DNA of 64,000 nucleotides from Spirosoma arboris (GTDB lineage: Bacteria > Bacteroidota > Bacteroidia > Cytophagales > Spirosomataceae). The notes under the pieces are model-generated. The model was not told the origin of the DNA and ran no database searches. It saw nothing but the letters and a program-made list of their open reading frames with translations. Positions 10,474 to 20,347 of this stretch are shown here, in pieces; the first letter of the stretch is position 1; each line of letters begins with the position of its first letter. A program made the position numbers and the translations under genes. The stretch is taken from NCBI RefSeq assembly GCF_009754945.1, contig NZ_WPIN01000014.1, positions 62,001 to 126,000 on the forward strand, written 5' to 3'.

Positions 10474-10517
10474 AACTAAAAAATGCCAGTACCCGTAAGC
10501 ACTGGCATTTTTTAGTT
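10474..10517 (-). terminator. Perfect 17-bp hairpin between susD and the VCBS gene
   Basis: Arms 10474-10490 and 10501-10517 are perfect reverse complements with a 10-nt loop. They form tgccagt/actggca stems flanked by A and T runs, the shape of an intrinsic terminator readable on either strand. It would stop or attenuate transcription from the SusC/SusD genes before the VCBS gene. Confidence 0.8.
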
Positions 10518-10538
10518 AAAAGCATTTCTGCTGGATTA

Positions 10539-12392
10539 TTAATAACCGGGGTTCTGAATCAGTTTATTGTTCCGGTTAATTTCGTCCCGACTGATGGGCA
10601 GGAAGTAGACTTTATCATCCCATTTCCGGTTTTCTTTACCAGTCCCTAAATCCTGCGCGCTATAAGTATAATCGTAATTGTCTTTGCTATACTTATAGGT
10701 TGTCACCGACTTTCCTGCTTTCAGCTTACCTGTAATCGTGATAATCTGAGCCTGTTTTCCTAAAGCAGTTGGCGCAATCATCCAGCGTCGAACGTCGTAG
10801 AAACGCTGCTCTTCAAACAGCATTTCGATGTTTCGTTCGTTCTGATAGCGTGCTACGAGTGCTGCACCAGATTCTGTAATGGCAGGCATACCTACACGGA
10901 AACGAATAGCGTTGATCCACTTTTTGGCCTCAGCTTCCTGCCCCAGCGCGATACAGGCTTCAGCATAGTTGAAGACCACTTCTGTAAAGCGAATCTGAAT
11001 AGAAGGTACTTCCTGACGAATATTCATGTCCACCAACGTTGGGTCTGGGTCCATAAATTTCCGAATACCGTAGCCTGTCCAGGTGCCGTTCCAGTTCTCA
11101 ATCGTACTGTTACGTGTATCTAATCCATTGTATGGAGTAACTGCACCACCGCCAGTTCCAACTTCGTATTGACCCATTTGAATCTGACCCGCTGGGTCGA
11201 TACCTGCGCCATCGGCTGTACGAGGTTTCCACTGAGCACCATCATACAGAATAGATACATAGAAACGAGGGTCACGATTCTCGTAAGGAGCAGCTGCCTG
11301 AGCTGGATTTTTCCAGTCGAACTTTGTTCCATCCATCATTTCGTAACTGTCAACCAGATTCTGAGTCGGTTCACTTGACGTCCAGCCGTGGTAACCATTC
11401 GGCATGTTGTTACGGGGATACCAGGAAGCCCAGTCGTCGTAAGAAGTACGAATGTTATATTTCAGGAAAATTCCATCCGCTTCGCCACCGTTGCGTGATA
11501 AAAACAGGTTAACATAGTTCGCCTGCCCTTCGGTTGCCGTAACGGGTGCTGTCAGATTCAGTTTATAACCGTACTGGTTTAGATCCATAACAGCTTTGGC
11601 TGCGTCCTTAGCCTTCTGCCAACGAGCTGTGCGATCGCCACTCACGTAACCCAGTAGTTCTGGATTGGCAAAGCCAGCAATTACAGTCGATTTAGATTTG
11701 GCCGTCGGAATATCGTGCAGATCGCTGGCAGCATACAACAGTACGCGGGCTTTGAGCGCCATGGCAGCGCCCATCGTAGCACGACCACTTGTCAATGTCT
11801 TACCTTTCAGTAAGACAGAGGCTGAATCCAGATCGCTTACGATAGCATTTACACATTCTTCGTAGGTATTCCGGGAGATGGTAAACGTCGATTCGTCCAG
11901 CGTATAGGCTGATTTAATAATCGGAATTGCTCCATAATAGCGAAGCAGTTGATTATGATAATAAGCCCGCAGAAAATACATTTCACCTTTCATCCGATCG
12001 GCAATACCGCTACTGTTGTTGAATTTAGGTTTCGCTAAATTGGCCAGGGCAATATTGGCAGCCCGGATGCGAGCATACATAGCACTCCACTCCGTCATGA
12101 CAGGGATGTCCCCTAAATTGGACGGACTCACGGTCGACTCATTAACCGACTGTTTACCGAAGCTATACAGTGCATTGTCGGTTTGACAGTCGAAATTCAT
12201 CTGGCTCAGAATACCATCCCGAAGGCCATTGTAGACATCCGTTACGAAAGACTCAGATAGGGATGCATCAGCCCAGACCGCATCTCCCGATACCTTATCG
12301 AGCGGTTTGGTGTTCAAAAAATCGGTATTACAGGCTGCCATCGTTACGCCTATGACCAGGCCGAACGACAGACACTTTATTATATAGTTCAT
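10539..12392 (-). CDS. SusD/RagB family nutrient-binding lipoprotein
   Basis: The 617-residue protein has a lipoprotein signal (MNYIIKCLSFGLVIGVTMAAC, lipobox TMAAC) followed by the SusD-typical start NTDFLNTKPLDKVSGD. The body is helical and TPR-like. The C-terminal third has the SusD/RagB signatures: an INAIRFRVGMP-like helix, an ERNIEMLFEEQRFYDVRRW segment and a closing part with YFLPISRDEINRN. SusD proteins cap the outer-membrane SusC transporter and bind the incoming glycan or peptide. The gene starts 18 bp downstream of the susC stop, so the two are surely co-transcribed. The ligand cannot be told from sequence. The adjacent genes include no obvious glycosidase in the same operon. Confidence 0.93.
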   Translation of the reverse strand: MNYIIKCLSFGLVIGVTMAACNTDFLNTKPLDKVSGDAVWADASLSESFVTDVYNGLRDGILSQMNFDCQTDNALYSFGKQSVNESTVSPSNLGDIPVMTEWSAMYARIRAANIALANLAKPKFNNSSGIADRMKGEMYFLRAYYHNQLLRYYGAIPIIKSAYTLDESTFTISRNTYEECVNAIVSDLDSASVLLKGKTLTSGRATMGAAMALKARVLLYAASDLHDIPTAKSKSTVIAGFANPELLGYVSGDRTARWQKAKDAAKAVMDLNQYGYKLNLTAPVTATEGQANYVNLFLSRNGGEADGIFLKYNIRTSYDDWASWYPRNNMPNGYHGWTSSEPTQNLVDSYEMMDGTKFDWKNPAQAAAPYENRDPRFYVSILYDGAQWKPRTADGAGIDPAGQIQMGQYEVGTGGGAVTPYNGLDTRNSTIENWNGTWTGYGIRKFMDPDPTLVDMNIRQEVPSIQIRFTEVVFNYAEACIALGQEAEAKKWINAIRFRVGMPAITESGAALVARYQNERNIEMLFEEQRFYDVRRWMIAPTALGKQAQIITITGKLKAGKSVTTYKYSKDNYDYTYSAQDLGTGKENRKWDDKVYFLPISRDEINRNNKLIQNPGY

Positions 12393-12410
12393 ACTATGCT
12401 GATTGATCGT

Positions 12411-15400
12411 TTAGAAACTAACAGATAACCCCGTGTTAATAACCCGAGACTGGGGATAGTACTGCGCGCTGCTGCTGGTCGACTCAGGATCGAACAGACC
12501 CTTCATTGCAGGGGCGTAAGTAGCCAGATTTAGCCCATTTACGTAAACCCGCAGGTTGTTTAACCCGACTTTGTTGGCGATTGTGCTTGGTAATGTATAG
12601 CCCAATTCAACATTCTTCAGACGTACATAGTCGGTGCTTTTCAGCCAGTAGCTGGTTCCGTTCGAAAAATATTGATTGCTCCGGTCAACAATACGTGGAT
12701 CGACTGTGCTTGGGTTATCGACTGTCCAGCGGTGATCGTAGCTGTATTGAAGGAAGTTGCCGATCGTGCCCGACTCCGTTTGAAGGAAGATTTGACCACC
12801 AGTCGATGCCTGAACAAGCACACTAAAGTCGAAACCTTTGTAACGCAGACTAGCATTGAAACCACCCTGAAAACGAGGCTGATTGTTCCGGTCGGCCCGT
12901 ACTCGGTCGTTTCCGTCAATCTTACCGTTTCCGTCGATGTCCTTAAGCCGCATATCGCCAGGACGTAATAAGCTGGCACCTACACCGGTGTAATCCACTT
13001 TGTTAGCATCGATCTCGGCTTGGGTTGAGAAAATACCATCATATTGGTACATCAACGTTCCGTTCTGCTGATTAGGGTCGTTAACGTTGCTTGGGATAGG
13101 CTTACCAGTCGAACGTTGCCATTCTGGCGCACCTGGTGTTTCGTCCCAGAAGGTAATGGTGTTCTTGGCATAACCGCCGTTTACACTCACGCTATATTTC
13201 AGGTCGCCCGCCTGACCATTGTAACCAACCCGGAATTCGTACCCTTTGTTGGTAACTTTACCAATGTTTGTGGCGGGTAGGGTAGCACCAGTCGTTTGAG
13301 GGATAGAAGCACTTTTCCGCCATAAGATATTCGACCGTTTGTTCTGGAAGACGTCAAATTCGAAGAAAATCTTGCCGTTCAGTGCTGATCCTTCCAAACC
13401 AATATCTGTATTGTTGGCTACTTCCCAGGTGAGCGCCTTATTTGGTACGCCATTTTCATAGAGTGTTGGTACAACCTGGTTACCCGTTACATAACCCCAG
13501 GTCGAATTCGCTACGTCGCCATATGCGTAGGTTGGCAAGTAGTCATATTCACGCAAGGTATTGTTGAAGTATACCTGATCGTTCCCCAATTGACCCCATG
13601 ATGCCCGAAGTTTCAGTGAGCTGATAGCAGGAAGGCCCTTCTTGAAAAAATCTTCTTCCGAAATACGCCAGCCCGCCGATACGCCAGGGAAGAAACCCCA
13701 TCGGCTCGATGCTGGGAACATATACGAAGCATCGTATCGCCACAGAAATTCGGCAAGGTATTTTTCTTTGAAGTTGTAACCTGCCCGACCGAAATAACTC
13801 ATCCGAGCCCGTTCCCAGGCAGCGGTTGTGTTACTGTTTTTCTCAGCATTACCACCCGCAAATAACTGGTCGATAGCGGTAGAGGCAAAGTACTTGCGAT
13901 AGCCTGAGAACCCGTTCGAGTTCGACTGTTCTTTGGTAATACCCGCCAGTACAGTTATGGCGTGATTGCTCCCGAACACATGGTCGTACGTCAAAATACC
14001 GGACAACAGCGAATTCAGCTGGTCGTTCGTATATTGATTAAGCGTTGCCTGTGCTGGGCCTTTCTGTACTGGTTGCAGTATCGGCTGTTTGTTCGCATCG
14101 TAGGAGGTATAATCCCAGCTGTAAACGGTCCAGGGTGTTTGCCAGGTTTTGCCTTGTTGTATGTATTTATCAAGGGCAACACTACCGGTCAATTTCAAAC
14201 CTGGAATCCAGGGGTTAGTGATGTTTACGCTGGCATTGCTTTGCAGGTAATAGCGTGTATCTCTATCGTAACCTGTAGCGTTGGTCGTGATTAACACCGG
14301 TTGCTGACCATTCTCAATGTCAGGAGCTGGCTGACCACTAGGCCAGTAAGCTGGCTTATTAGGATATCCCCGCATCAGCATCCGGAAAATAGAACCCGGA
14401 TCTACTGTTGGGTTAAACCGGTTTTCCTGACGACCTACTATACCAATAACGGTACTGATGTACTTGCTAACTTTAGCGTCCAGATTCATGCGGAAGTCAT
14501 ACTGCTTATAGCCCGTTGCCGAGTTTTTATAGTAGCCATCCTGATTCTGATAGTTCACCGATGTCAGGTATTTAATATTTTCGCTACCACCTACCAATTG
14601 CAACGTGTGACGCGACTGAGGAGACCATGTTTTCAGTGTTGAGCCAAACCAATCGGTATTGGGATGTCCCCAGGGGTCCGAACCGTCCTGATATTTCTTA
14701 AGGTCATCAGGTGTAAAAGCAGCTTTGGCAACCGACTTGTCGTCGGGCCGGGTGTAGCTACCTGTAGCCGCAAAAGCAGCCGAAGCATCTTTCCAATACT
14801 GCGAAGGCAGGTTATACACGTTTATTTCATTGTTCAATTGAGCATATTCAGCCGCCGTTGCCATTTTAGGAATGACGGTTGGCTGGCTAAAACCCTGATT
14901 GAAACTGTAGGATAACTCAGGCTTGCCACTTTTGCCGCGCTTGGTCGTTACCAGAATAACGCCATTAGCCGCCCGCGAGCCATAAATAGCAGCCGAAGCA
15001 TCTTTCAGAACAGACATGCTTTCGATATCGGCTGGATTCAACCGGTCGATACCCCCAGCCCGAGCTGGTACACCATCGATAACGATCAGGGCATCCGTAT
15101 TACCTAATGTGTTTGAACCACGAATCCGGATTGCAGCACCATCATTTCCGGGTTGACCACTAGAGTTGGTGGCAATAACACCTGGCATCCGACCCGCAAT
15201 TGAGTTAGTCAGGTTCATCGCTGGCGACTTGATCAGATCAGATCCTTTTACAGTTGCTACGGCTCCCGTTACGGTTTCTTTCTTCTGCTCGCCATACCCT
15301 ACTACAACGACTTCGTTCAGCATTTTGTCGTCTGAAGCGAGGGTAACGTTAATCGAATTTCGGCCTGTCGCTGCGATTTCCTGGGTTACATACCCTATGT

Positions 15401-15695
15401 AGGAAAATACCAGCGTTTCGTTACCCCTTGCTAAGTTAAGGGTGTAATCACCAGTCGCAGATGATACCGTACCAGTTGTTGTACCCTTTACAACAATACT
15501 GACCCCTGGTAACGCTAAGCCCTGCGCATCGATCACTTTGCCAGTTACTTTCGATTGAGCAATGGCCCCAATCGAGCAAAAAAGGCTGAATAGAAACACA
15601 GAACAGAACGCGATTCGCCTGAGCTGGATCGTGTTTGTCGGGAAGTTATCTCCTTGTAGAAAGAAGATCTTCTGATGGGTAAATTGTTTTTGCAT
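12411..15695 (-). CDS. SusC/RagA family TonB-linked outer-membrane transporter
   Basis: The 1094-residue protein has an extended N-terminus with a hydrophobic signal segment near residues 29-46. A carboxypeptidase-regulatory-like domain follows (about 49-125, VTGKVIDAQGLALPGVSIVV), then the TonB box/plug region (EVVVVGYGEQKKETVTGAV, about 128-240). A large beta-barrel ends in a terminal strand (GLSVSF). A SusC-type transporter imports oligosaccharides or peptides across the outer membrane using TonB energy, together with the SusD lipoprotein encoded just downstream. No sigma/anti-sigma pair lies next to it, so its regulator is not visible here. Length is normal for the family. Confidence 0.95.
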   Translation of the reverse strand: MQKQFTHQKIFFLQGDNFPTNTIQLRRIAFCSVFLFSLFCSIGAIAQSKVTGKVIDAQGLALPGVSIVVKGTTTGTVSSATGDYTLNLARGNETLVFSYIGYVTQEIAATGRNSINVTLASDDKMLNEVVVVGYGEQKKETVTGAVATVKGSDLIKSPAMNLTNSIAGRMPGVIATNSSGQPGNDGAAIRIRGSNTLGNTDALIVIDGVPARAGGIDRLNPADIESMSVLKDASAAIYGSRAANGVILVTTKRGKSGKPELSYSFNQGFSQPTVIPKMATAAEYAQLNNEINVYNLPSQYWKDASAAFAATGSYTRPDDKSVAKAAFTPDDLKKYQDGSDPWGHPNTDWFGSTLKTWSPQSRHTLQLVGGSENIKYLTSVNYQNQDGYYKNSATGYKQYDFRMNLDAKVSKYISTVIGIVGRQENRFNPTVDPGSIFRMLMRGYPNKPAYWPSGQPAPDIENGQQPVLITTNATGYDRDTRYYLQSNASVNITNPWIPGLKLTGSVALDKYIQQGKTWQTPWTVYSWDYTSYDANKQPILQPVQKGPAQATLNQYTNDQLNSLLSGILTYDHVFGSNHAITVLAGITKEQSNSNGFSGYRKYFASTAIDQLFAGGNAEKNSNTTAAWERARMSYFGRAGYNFKEKYLAEFLWRYDASYMFPASSRWGFFPGVSAGWRISEEDFFKKGLPAISSLKLRASWGQLGNDQVYFNNTLREYDYLPTYAYGDVANSTWGYVTGNQVVPTLYENGVPNKALTWEVANNTDIGLEGSALNGKIFFEFDVFQNKRSNILWRKSASIPQTTGATLPATNIGKVTNKGYEFRVGYNGQAGDLKYSVSVNGGYAKNTITFWDETPGAPEWQRSTGKPIPSNVNDPNQQNGTLMYQYDGIFSTQAEIDANKVDYTGVGASLLRPGDMRLKDIDGNGKIDGNDRVRADRNNQPRFQGGFNASLRYKGFDFSVLVQASTGGQIFLQTESGTIGNFLQYSYDHRWTVDNPSTVDPRIVDRSNQYFSNGTSYWLKSTDYVRLKNVELGYTLPSTIANKVGLNNLRVYVNGLNLATYAPAMKGLFDPESTSSSAQYYPQSRVINTGLSVSF

Positions 15696-15875
15696 AAGCT
15701 TTAACCTCTATTTAATTGGATTAACAAAAGCTTAAAGCAAAATACTTAAGTCTTTATACTTAGCCGATTTTACCCTTTTATTACTATTTTTTGATGAATT
15801 AGGACAGCTGGTAAAATATTTTAAAAAGCAAATAAATAATTGAAAAATCTTTATTGGTTACTTGTAGCCTAATAG

Positions 15876-15930
15876 GCAAAAAAAAAGCGCGATGTTAATC
15901 AGCCCCCACCTATGCAGGTAGCGGCTGATT
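15876..15930 (-). terminator. Intrinsic terminator downstream of the OMP_b-brl_3 receptor
   Basis: Arms 15897-15904 and 15923-15930 (aatcagcc/ggctgatt) enclose a smaller acct/aggt hairpin. On the minus strand the stem is followed by a run of nine T (A-run at 15879-15887 on plus). It fits a terminator for the receptor gene ending at 15997. The rest of the 15696-15996 interval is AT-rich leader of susC with no gene. Confidence 0.7.
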
Positions 15931-15996
15931 CTTATTAAGTGGCATCAATAAGATTACAAAAAAATAAAGAATTTTCGAGGGAAATAGCCAGCGTAC

Positions 15997-18441
15997 TTAT
16001 CGGCCATCTTTGTCATCGTTGCTGATCTTTTTACCCTTTTTACCGCCCCCAGCATTCATTTGCCCAAATCGCCATTCGAATGTGAGTCGAACCGAACGAC
16101 GGATAAAGTAATAAGTAGACTCCGACTCAAAAGTTGGGGCTGACTGCCGGTTAGTCTGGCTTACCCCGCGTATGAACGGGTTATTAAGCCCCAAGGTTAA
16201 GCTAGCCTGTTTGTTCATAAACTCACGTTTGGCTGAAATACTGTGCCAGTAAAAACCGGTATTGGTTCCCTGTAAACTAATCCAGCCTGAGCTATAATTA
16301 CCATTCGCCTGGAGGGTGTAGTTTTGCGCTAGCTTGTAGCTGGTGTTCATATTGACACTCCAGACGAGTCCGCTGTTACCCTGATTAAGTGCCGGGCTGA
16401 ACAGATCTACATAGCGAATATCACCCCCTCCATTCAAATTCCAGTTTTTAACGGGTTGACTGCTTAGGTTTACGTTTAGCCCCATGGCTTTCCGCTGAGC
16501 GATGTTCTGCGGCTTACTGGTAGAAATTCCGGCTGCATCAACCGTTGAGATATAATCGATGGCATTGTTGGTCAGCCGCCAGTACAGTGCCGAATTCACC
16601 GATAGCCCCTTCTTCGTACTTACATTGTAGGAAAGTTCGGTGGCGTGACTCAACTCAGGATTGAGGTAAGGGTTGCCAGTCTGGATATTTTTTGGATCAC
16701 TCTGATTAAGCCAGGGATTCAAAGACCAGATCATAGGCCGCTGGATACGCTGAGTGTAGCTTATCTTCAGGGTATGGGATTTAACGCTTTTAGATAAGGT
16801 AATGCTTGGAATCAAATTCGTGTACTCACTGGCCAATTTGGTTTGAGTGGTAAAAAAATCACCCTTGATATTGGTATGTTCAAAGCGCGCTCCGGCATTC
16901 AGACTCCATTTTCGTTTTGTATCAATCCGCAAAGCGGTATAGCCCGAATAAATCCGTTGGGTATAATTGAAATCATTTGACTGAGAAGAATCGGCTACCA
17001 GTGGACTTTGTCCATCCAGCGACTGCGTAACCCGGTATTCGCTTCCAATGTCGCGTAGAATACTTTTAGCGCCTACTTCGAGTTTGATACTGGTTGTGTC
17101 TTTTCGCCCATATATTGTAAACGGATGGGTGTAGTCAGTTTGAAAGGTGTATTCTTTATTGCGACTATAGTTACTGCTATGCTGGCGATAGATCAACGAT
17201 TCGGATGTAGAATACCGATCTGTATCGTAAAAGTAATTATCGGGCATTAGGCTGAACTGGGTTAGCAGCGAAAACTCCTGACCCGGCTTTTTGAATGATT
17301 TCGTATAGCCCAAATCAAGTTGGCCGTTGCCATAGGGGTTACTGAATTGAATGTCATTTCGAAAGGCTTGCAGTTCATTCCCCGCCGGATTTGTCAGCCG
17401 GTTCTGCACACTACTGTTATTGGGGTAATGACCTCCCCAAACGTTGGCGGCAAAATTGAAATGATTCGTTGAATCAGGGTCATAATCAATACTCATTTCG
17501 CCATATCCACCCGTACCGGTATTGTCGGCAGTACTAGTCTGGGTTAGGATACTCAGTGGCTGGCTCGGCCCGTCACTACTCGGCATCAGATTGGTTCGCA
17601 CCGATTGGCTTTCCCGTCTATTCCGAAACTGGTAGCCGTTGGCAGAAAGCGAAAGACCGAACTTCTTCTTCTTCAGATTCAGCGTAGTTCCAACTCCCCG
17701 GTTTAAATTACCCGCCGTAACCGAAGCGGAGCCATTAAACCCCTGAAGGGCTTTCTTCGTGATAATATTAATGACTCCGGCAGAACCTTCTGCATCGTAT
17801 TTGGCACCAGGGCTGGTAATGACTTCGATGGATTTTATGACATTCGCGGGCATTTGGCGTAGTGCATCAGCCAAGTTTCGTGCCATCATGGCCGAGGGTT
17901 TGCCATTGATAAGCACCTTGATATTTCCGTTACCCCGCATTTGTACATTGCCATCCATATCAACGCTCAGAGTTGGTACTTTTCGGAGAACATCGGCAGC
18001 TGTACCGCCGGCATTCGAGATGTCTTTTTCGGCATTATAAACCAGGCGATCACCTTTGTCTTCAACGATTGCTTTTTGACCAGCTACAGTTACTTCACCC
18101 AGTGTTTTTCCCTCCGCAGCAATCAGAATTGGACCCAGTTGAACGGACGGGTGCTCCGTCGTTAGGGAGACCGGAAGATTTTTGGTTTTGTATCCCACGA
18201 ATGACACAACTAACCGATAATTACCTAATGGCAAATTGGGTAATACAAAGGTGCCAGCTCCGTCGGTGGTGGTGCCGGTAAGAAGTTTAGTTCCGTCCAT
18301 CAGGGCAACTGTGGCAAAAGGAACGGATTTAGTCGTTGTAGAGTCGGTGAGCGAACCGGTGAGCTTACCAGGGTTGAGGGCTTGAGCAAGGGCACTAGCA
18401 ATCCCGACGCCAAGCAGGAGCAGCGTGAAAAGATGTTTCAT
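15997..18441 (-). CDS. Outer-membrane beta-barrel receptor, CarboxypepD_reg + OMP_b-brl_3 type
   Basis: The 814-residue protein has a signal peptide (MKHLFTLLLLGVGIASALAQ). A carboxypeptidase-regulatory-like Ig domain follows (about 28-105, VPFATVALMDG, YRLVVSFVGYKTK). Then comes a plug-like domain (about 115-230) with the motif MPANVIKSIEVITSPGAKYD, and a long barrel (about 370-790). It resembles TonB-dependent receptors but belongs to the smaller OMP_b-brl_3 group without a clear TonB box. The C-terminus carries a charged tail (GGGKKGKKISNDDKDGR) beyond the last strand. A decayed relative is present at 36190-36555. It appears monocistronic, with its own terminator; the ligand is unknown. 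Confidence 0.88.
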   Translation of the reverse strand: MKHLFTLLLLGVGIASALAQALNPGKLTGSLTDSTTTKSVPFATVALMDGTKLLTGTTTDGAGTFVLPNLPLGNYRLVVSFVGYKTKNLPVSLTTEHPSVQLGPILIAAEGKTLGEVTVAGQKAIVEDKGDRLVYNAEKDISNAGGTAADVLRKVPTLSVDMDGNVQMRGNGNIKVLINGKPSAMMARNLADALRQMPANVIKSIEVITSPGAKYDAEGSAGVINIITKKALQGFNGSASVTAGNLNRGVGTTLNLKKKKFGLSLSANGYQFRNRRESQSVRTNLMPSSDGPSQPLSILTQTSTADNTGTGGYGEMSIDYDPDSTNHFNFAANVWGGHYPNNSSVQNRLTNPAGNELQAFRNDIQFSNPYGNGQLDLGYTKSFKKPGQEFSLLTQFSLMPDNYFYDTDRYSTSESLIYRQHSSNYSRNKEYTFQTDYTHPFTIYGRKDTTSIKLEVGAKSILRDIGSEYRVTQSLDGQSPLVADSSQSNDFNYTQRIYSGYTALRIDTKRKWSLNAGARFEHTNIKGDFFTTQTKLASEYTNLIPSITLSKSVKSHTLKISYTQRIQRPMIWSLNPWLNQSDPKNIQTGNPYLNPELSHATELSYNVSTKKGLSVNSALYWRLTNNAIDYISTVDAAGISTSKPQNIAQRKAMGLNVNLSSQPVKNWNLNGGGDIRYVDLFSPALNQGNSGLVWSVNMNTSYKLAQNYTLQANGNYSSGWISLQGTNTGFYWHSISAKREFMNKQASLTLGLNNPFIRGVSQTNRQSAPTFESESTYYFIRRSVRLTFEWRFGQMNAGGGKKGKKISNDDKDGR

Positions 18442-18793
18442 CGAAAAGTAAAATCAGAAAGAAGAACCTGTTAGGTGCGAGCAGCCAAGGCAGCAGGAGT
18501 TAAATTTTGGTGAGTAACGGAACGTGTAATCCGGTTTTACGCGTCTCCGTTAATTTTGAATTAAAGATGGAGATGGATCTACGTATGTTGCATCCGTCGT
18601 TAAAATAAGTTGTCTATCGGGCAAATCAGTTGATGGGATGAGGTGGCGTAGGTTCATTATCCCTCCGAAGACGACTTAGTCAGGGAAATATTACAGATCC
18701 ATGTAATTTTTATTTATGACCTGGCCTTGCCAGCTGGTTAACTGGCTTATTTCAGGTGTTCATCGAGAAGTAAGCTGCTCTGCTCAGTGACTT
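18442..18793. other. Intergenic region, nothing recognised
   Basis: About 350 bp lie upstream of the receptor gene and downstream of the peroxidase gene. I found no gene, RNA or strong inverted repeat. It should contain the receptor promoter, but no clear TAnnTTTG element in the right orientation was found. Confidence 0.4.
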
Positions 18794-19318
18794 TTATAAG
18801 CTATTCACGGCTTTTAGTGTAGCCTCATAATTCGGCTCCAGCATTTGATCGGCGACGTACTCTGCGTACCGAATCTGGTCTTGCTGATCAATAACAAACA
18901 CGGCCCGTTGCAATAAGCGCCATTCTTTCAAAAGTACTCCATATGCCTGGCCAAACTGCTCACTGCGGTGGGCTGATAACGATTGATGGTTGACCCCTTC
19001 GAGTTGGTGCCAACGAGCCTGCGCAAAAGGCAGGTCCATACTAATGCTATAAAGAATCACATTGGCCGGTAAATCGGCACTCAACGATTGCCAGCGGTGG
19101 GTTTCTATCTGGCATACGGGCGTATCGATTGAGTTGACCACATTCAGCAGACGTATTTTTCCGGCAGAATCGGTTAACCGAACCTGTTCCATGGCCGAAG
19201 TGGCAGGGTTAAAATAATCTAGTTCGAAGGCTGGGGCTGGCTCACCCGGATGCAGTTGGCGACCTACAACGGTCAAAGCTTCGCCCAATTCAAAGGCTTC
19301 GTTGATTCGTTCTTCCAT
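18794..19318 (-). CDS. Thiol peroxidase-like (Tpx/peroxiredoxin) protein lacking the resolving Cys
   Basis: The 174-residue cytoplasmic protein has the peroxiredoxin fold. The peroxidatic motif is T66-P-V-C69 (NSIDTPVCQIET), the Tpx-type placement. The Tpx signature DLPFAQARW follows, but the residue after RW, normally the resolving cysteine, is His104, and no other cysteine is present. It would therefore act as a one-Cys enzyme needing an outside thiol, or have changed function. Family members reduce peroxides with thioredoxin. The gene is divergent from the NTF2-like gene at 19418. Family is confident; activity is inferred. Confidence 0.85.
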   Translation of the reverse strand: MEERINEAFELGEALTVVGRQLHPGEPAPAFELDYFNPATSAMEQVRLTDSAGKIRLLNVVNSIDTPVCQIETHRWQSLSADLPANVILYSISMDLPFAQARWHQLEGVNHQSLSAHRSEQFGQAYGVLLKEWRLLQRAVFVIDQQDQIRYAEYVADQMLEPNYEATLKAVNSL

Positions 19319-19417
19319 GACCGAAAGGTAGCAGAATTCCGATAAATTCTCAATTCAAACTGACAACCACGAAGGGGAGAGGTGAGGATATTTACCGGCG
19401 AACAAACACGCCCTGTT

Positions 19418-19774
19418 ATGCCTGATTTTGATTATCGTATCCTGTTAGTGAATACTTACGCGGCTTTTAACGCACGAGCCATTGATGAAGTTCTGACCAC
19501 TATGCATCCTGATGTAGACTGGCCAAATGGCTGGGAAGGAGGCCGCGTAATTGGTCACGAAGCCGTGCGCGACTACTGGACCCGTCAATGGGCAGTTCTG
19601 GACCCAAGGGTTGAGCCGCTTCGGTTTGAAACCGATCCCATAGGACACATCGTAGTGGATGTCCATCAGGTTGTTAAAGATCCGTCAGGCAGTATTCTGT
19701 CAGATGGAATGGTGCAACATGTTTACCAGTTTGAAGATGGCCTGGTTAGGCGAATGGACATCAGGCACATCTGA
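19418..19774 (+). CDS. NTF2-like / SnoaL-like domain protein
   Basis: This is a small cytoplasmic protein of about 118 residues with the cystatin-like pattern of the NTF2 superfamily: an N-terminal helix (YRILLVNTYAAFNARAIDE), a helix with MHPDVDWPNG, the turn GHEAVRDYW, and curved strands ending in VRRMDIRHI. This pattern occurs in SnoaL-like polyketide cyclases and many uncharacterised ketosteroid-isomerase-like proteins. The start at 19418 is preferred; an in-frame ATG at 19382 would add 12 residues. The gene stands between a peroxidase and a lipoprotein gene transcribed the other way. No substrate can be assigned. Confidence 0.7.
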   Translation: MPDFDYRILLVNTYAAFNARAIDEVLTTMHPDVDWPNGWEGGRVIGHEAVRDYWTRQWAVLDPRVEPLRFETDPIGHIVVDVHQVVKDPSGSILSDGMVQHVYQFEDGLVRRMDIRHI

Positions 19775-19782
19775 TGAGGATT

Positions 19783-20256
19783 CTATTGAGTCCGTTTAAT
19801 TCGGGTGGCGACTTCAATAGCAGGGTTGCCACCTACGGGCACGTAGTAATAATCCGCCTGACTGTTGTCGCTATTATAAAATTGGAAGGCGTCTTTTAAT
19901 GAACCCAAGTTAGACGAGGGGCGAGGTGTTAGATATACGTTGAACGTGTATTTGCCCTGACCATTCGGAACGCTGACAATGTACGCTTTCGGATACGAAC
20001 GATTCTCACCGGGCGAAAAGCCATCATTGGGCGTTGCCTGTATATCAACCTGAACGGTGTCTTTCGTAATCCGCTTAATTTGTAACGTAAATGTCTTGCC
20101 GTTTATAGGATATGGCAAAGGGGTTGAATTGCCTCTGTAGGTAAAGGCGGTATAATTACCCTGCAAAATACTGGCTGGATCGGCAGCAGGATCGTCTTGT
20201 TTGCAGGCTGCGCAAGTCAGTACGGCTAAACAAAACAGGATAGATTGCTTTTTCAT
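19783..20256 (-). CDS. Small lipoprotein of unknown function
   Basis: This encodes about 157 residues. The start at 20256 gives a clean lipoprotein signal (MKKQSILFCLAVLTCAACKQDD) with the lipobox ending at the cysteine before KQDD. The in-frame ATG at 20283 would only add nine residues. The mature part is rich in polar and aromatic strands (FTLQIKRITKDTVQVDIQ, YTFNVYLTP), suggesting a small beta-sandwich. I do not recognise a named family. It lies downstream of the GH127 gene on the same strand but is separated from it by a strong hairpin (20348-20404), so it is probably transcribed on its own. Confidence 0.6.
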   Translation of the reverse strand: MKKQSILFCLAVLTCAACKQDDPAADPASILQGNYTAFTYRGNSTPLPYPINGKTFTLQIKRITKDTVQVDIQATPNDGFSPGENRSYPKAYIVSVPNGQGKYTFNVYLTPRPSSNLGSLKDAFQFYNSDNSQADYYYVPVGGNPAIEVATRIKRTQ

Positions 20257-20347
20257 AAGGCTAACGGTTAAGGCTTTAACCAATGACTTTCCGACTCACA
20301 AAAAGTTTTGTTTTTATTGGCTTTTTAATTTCAGTTAAATGAGGATT

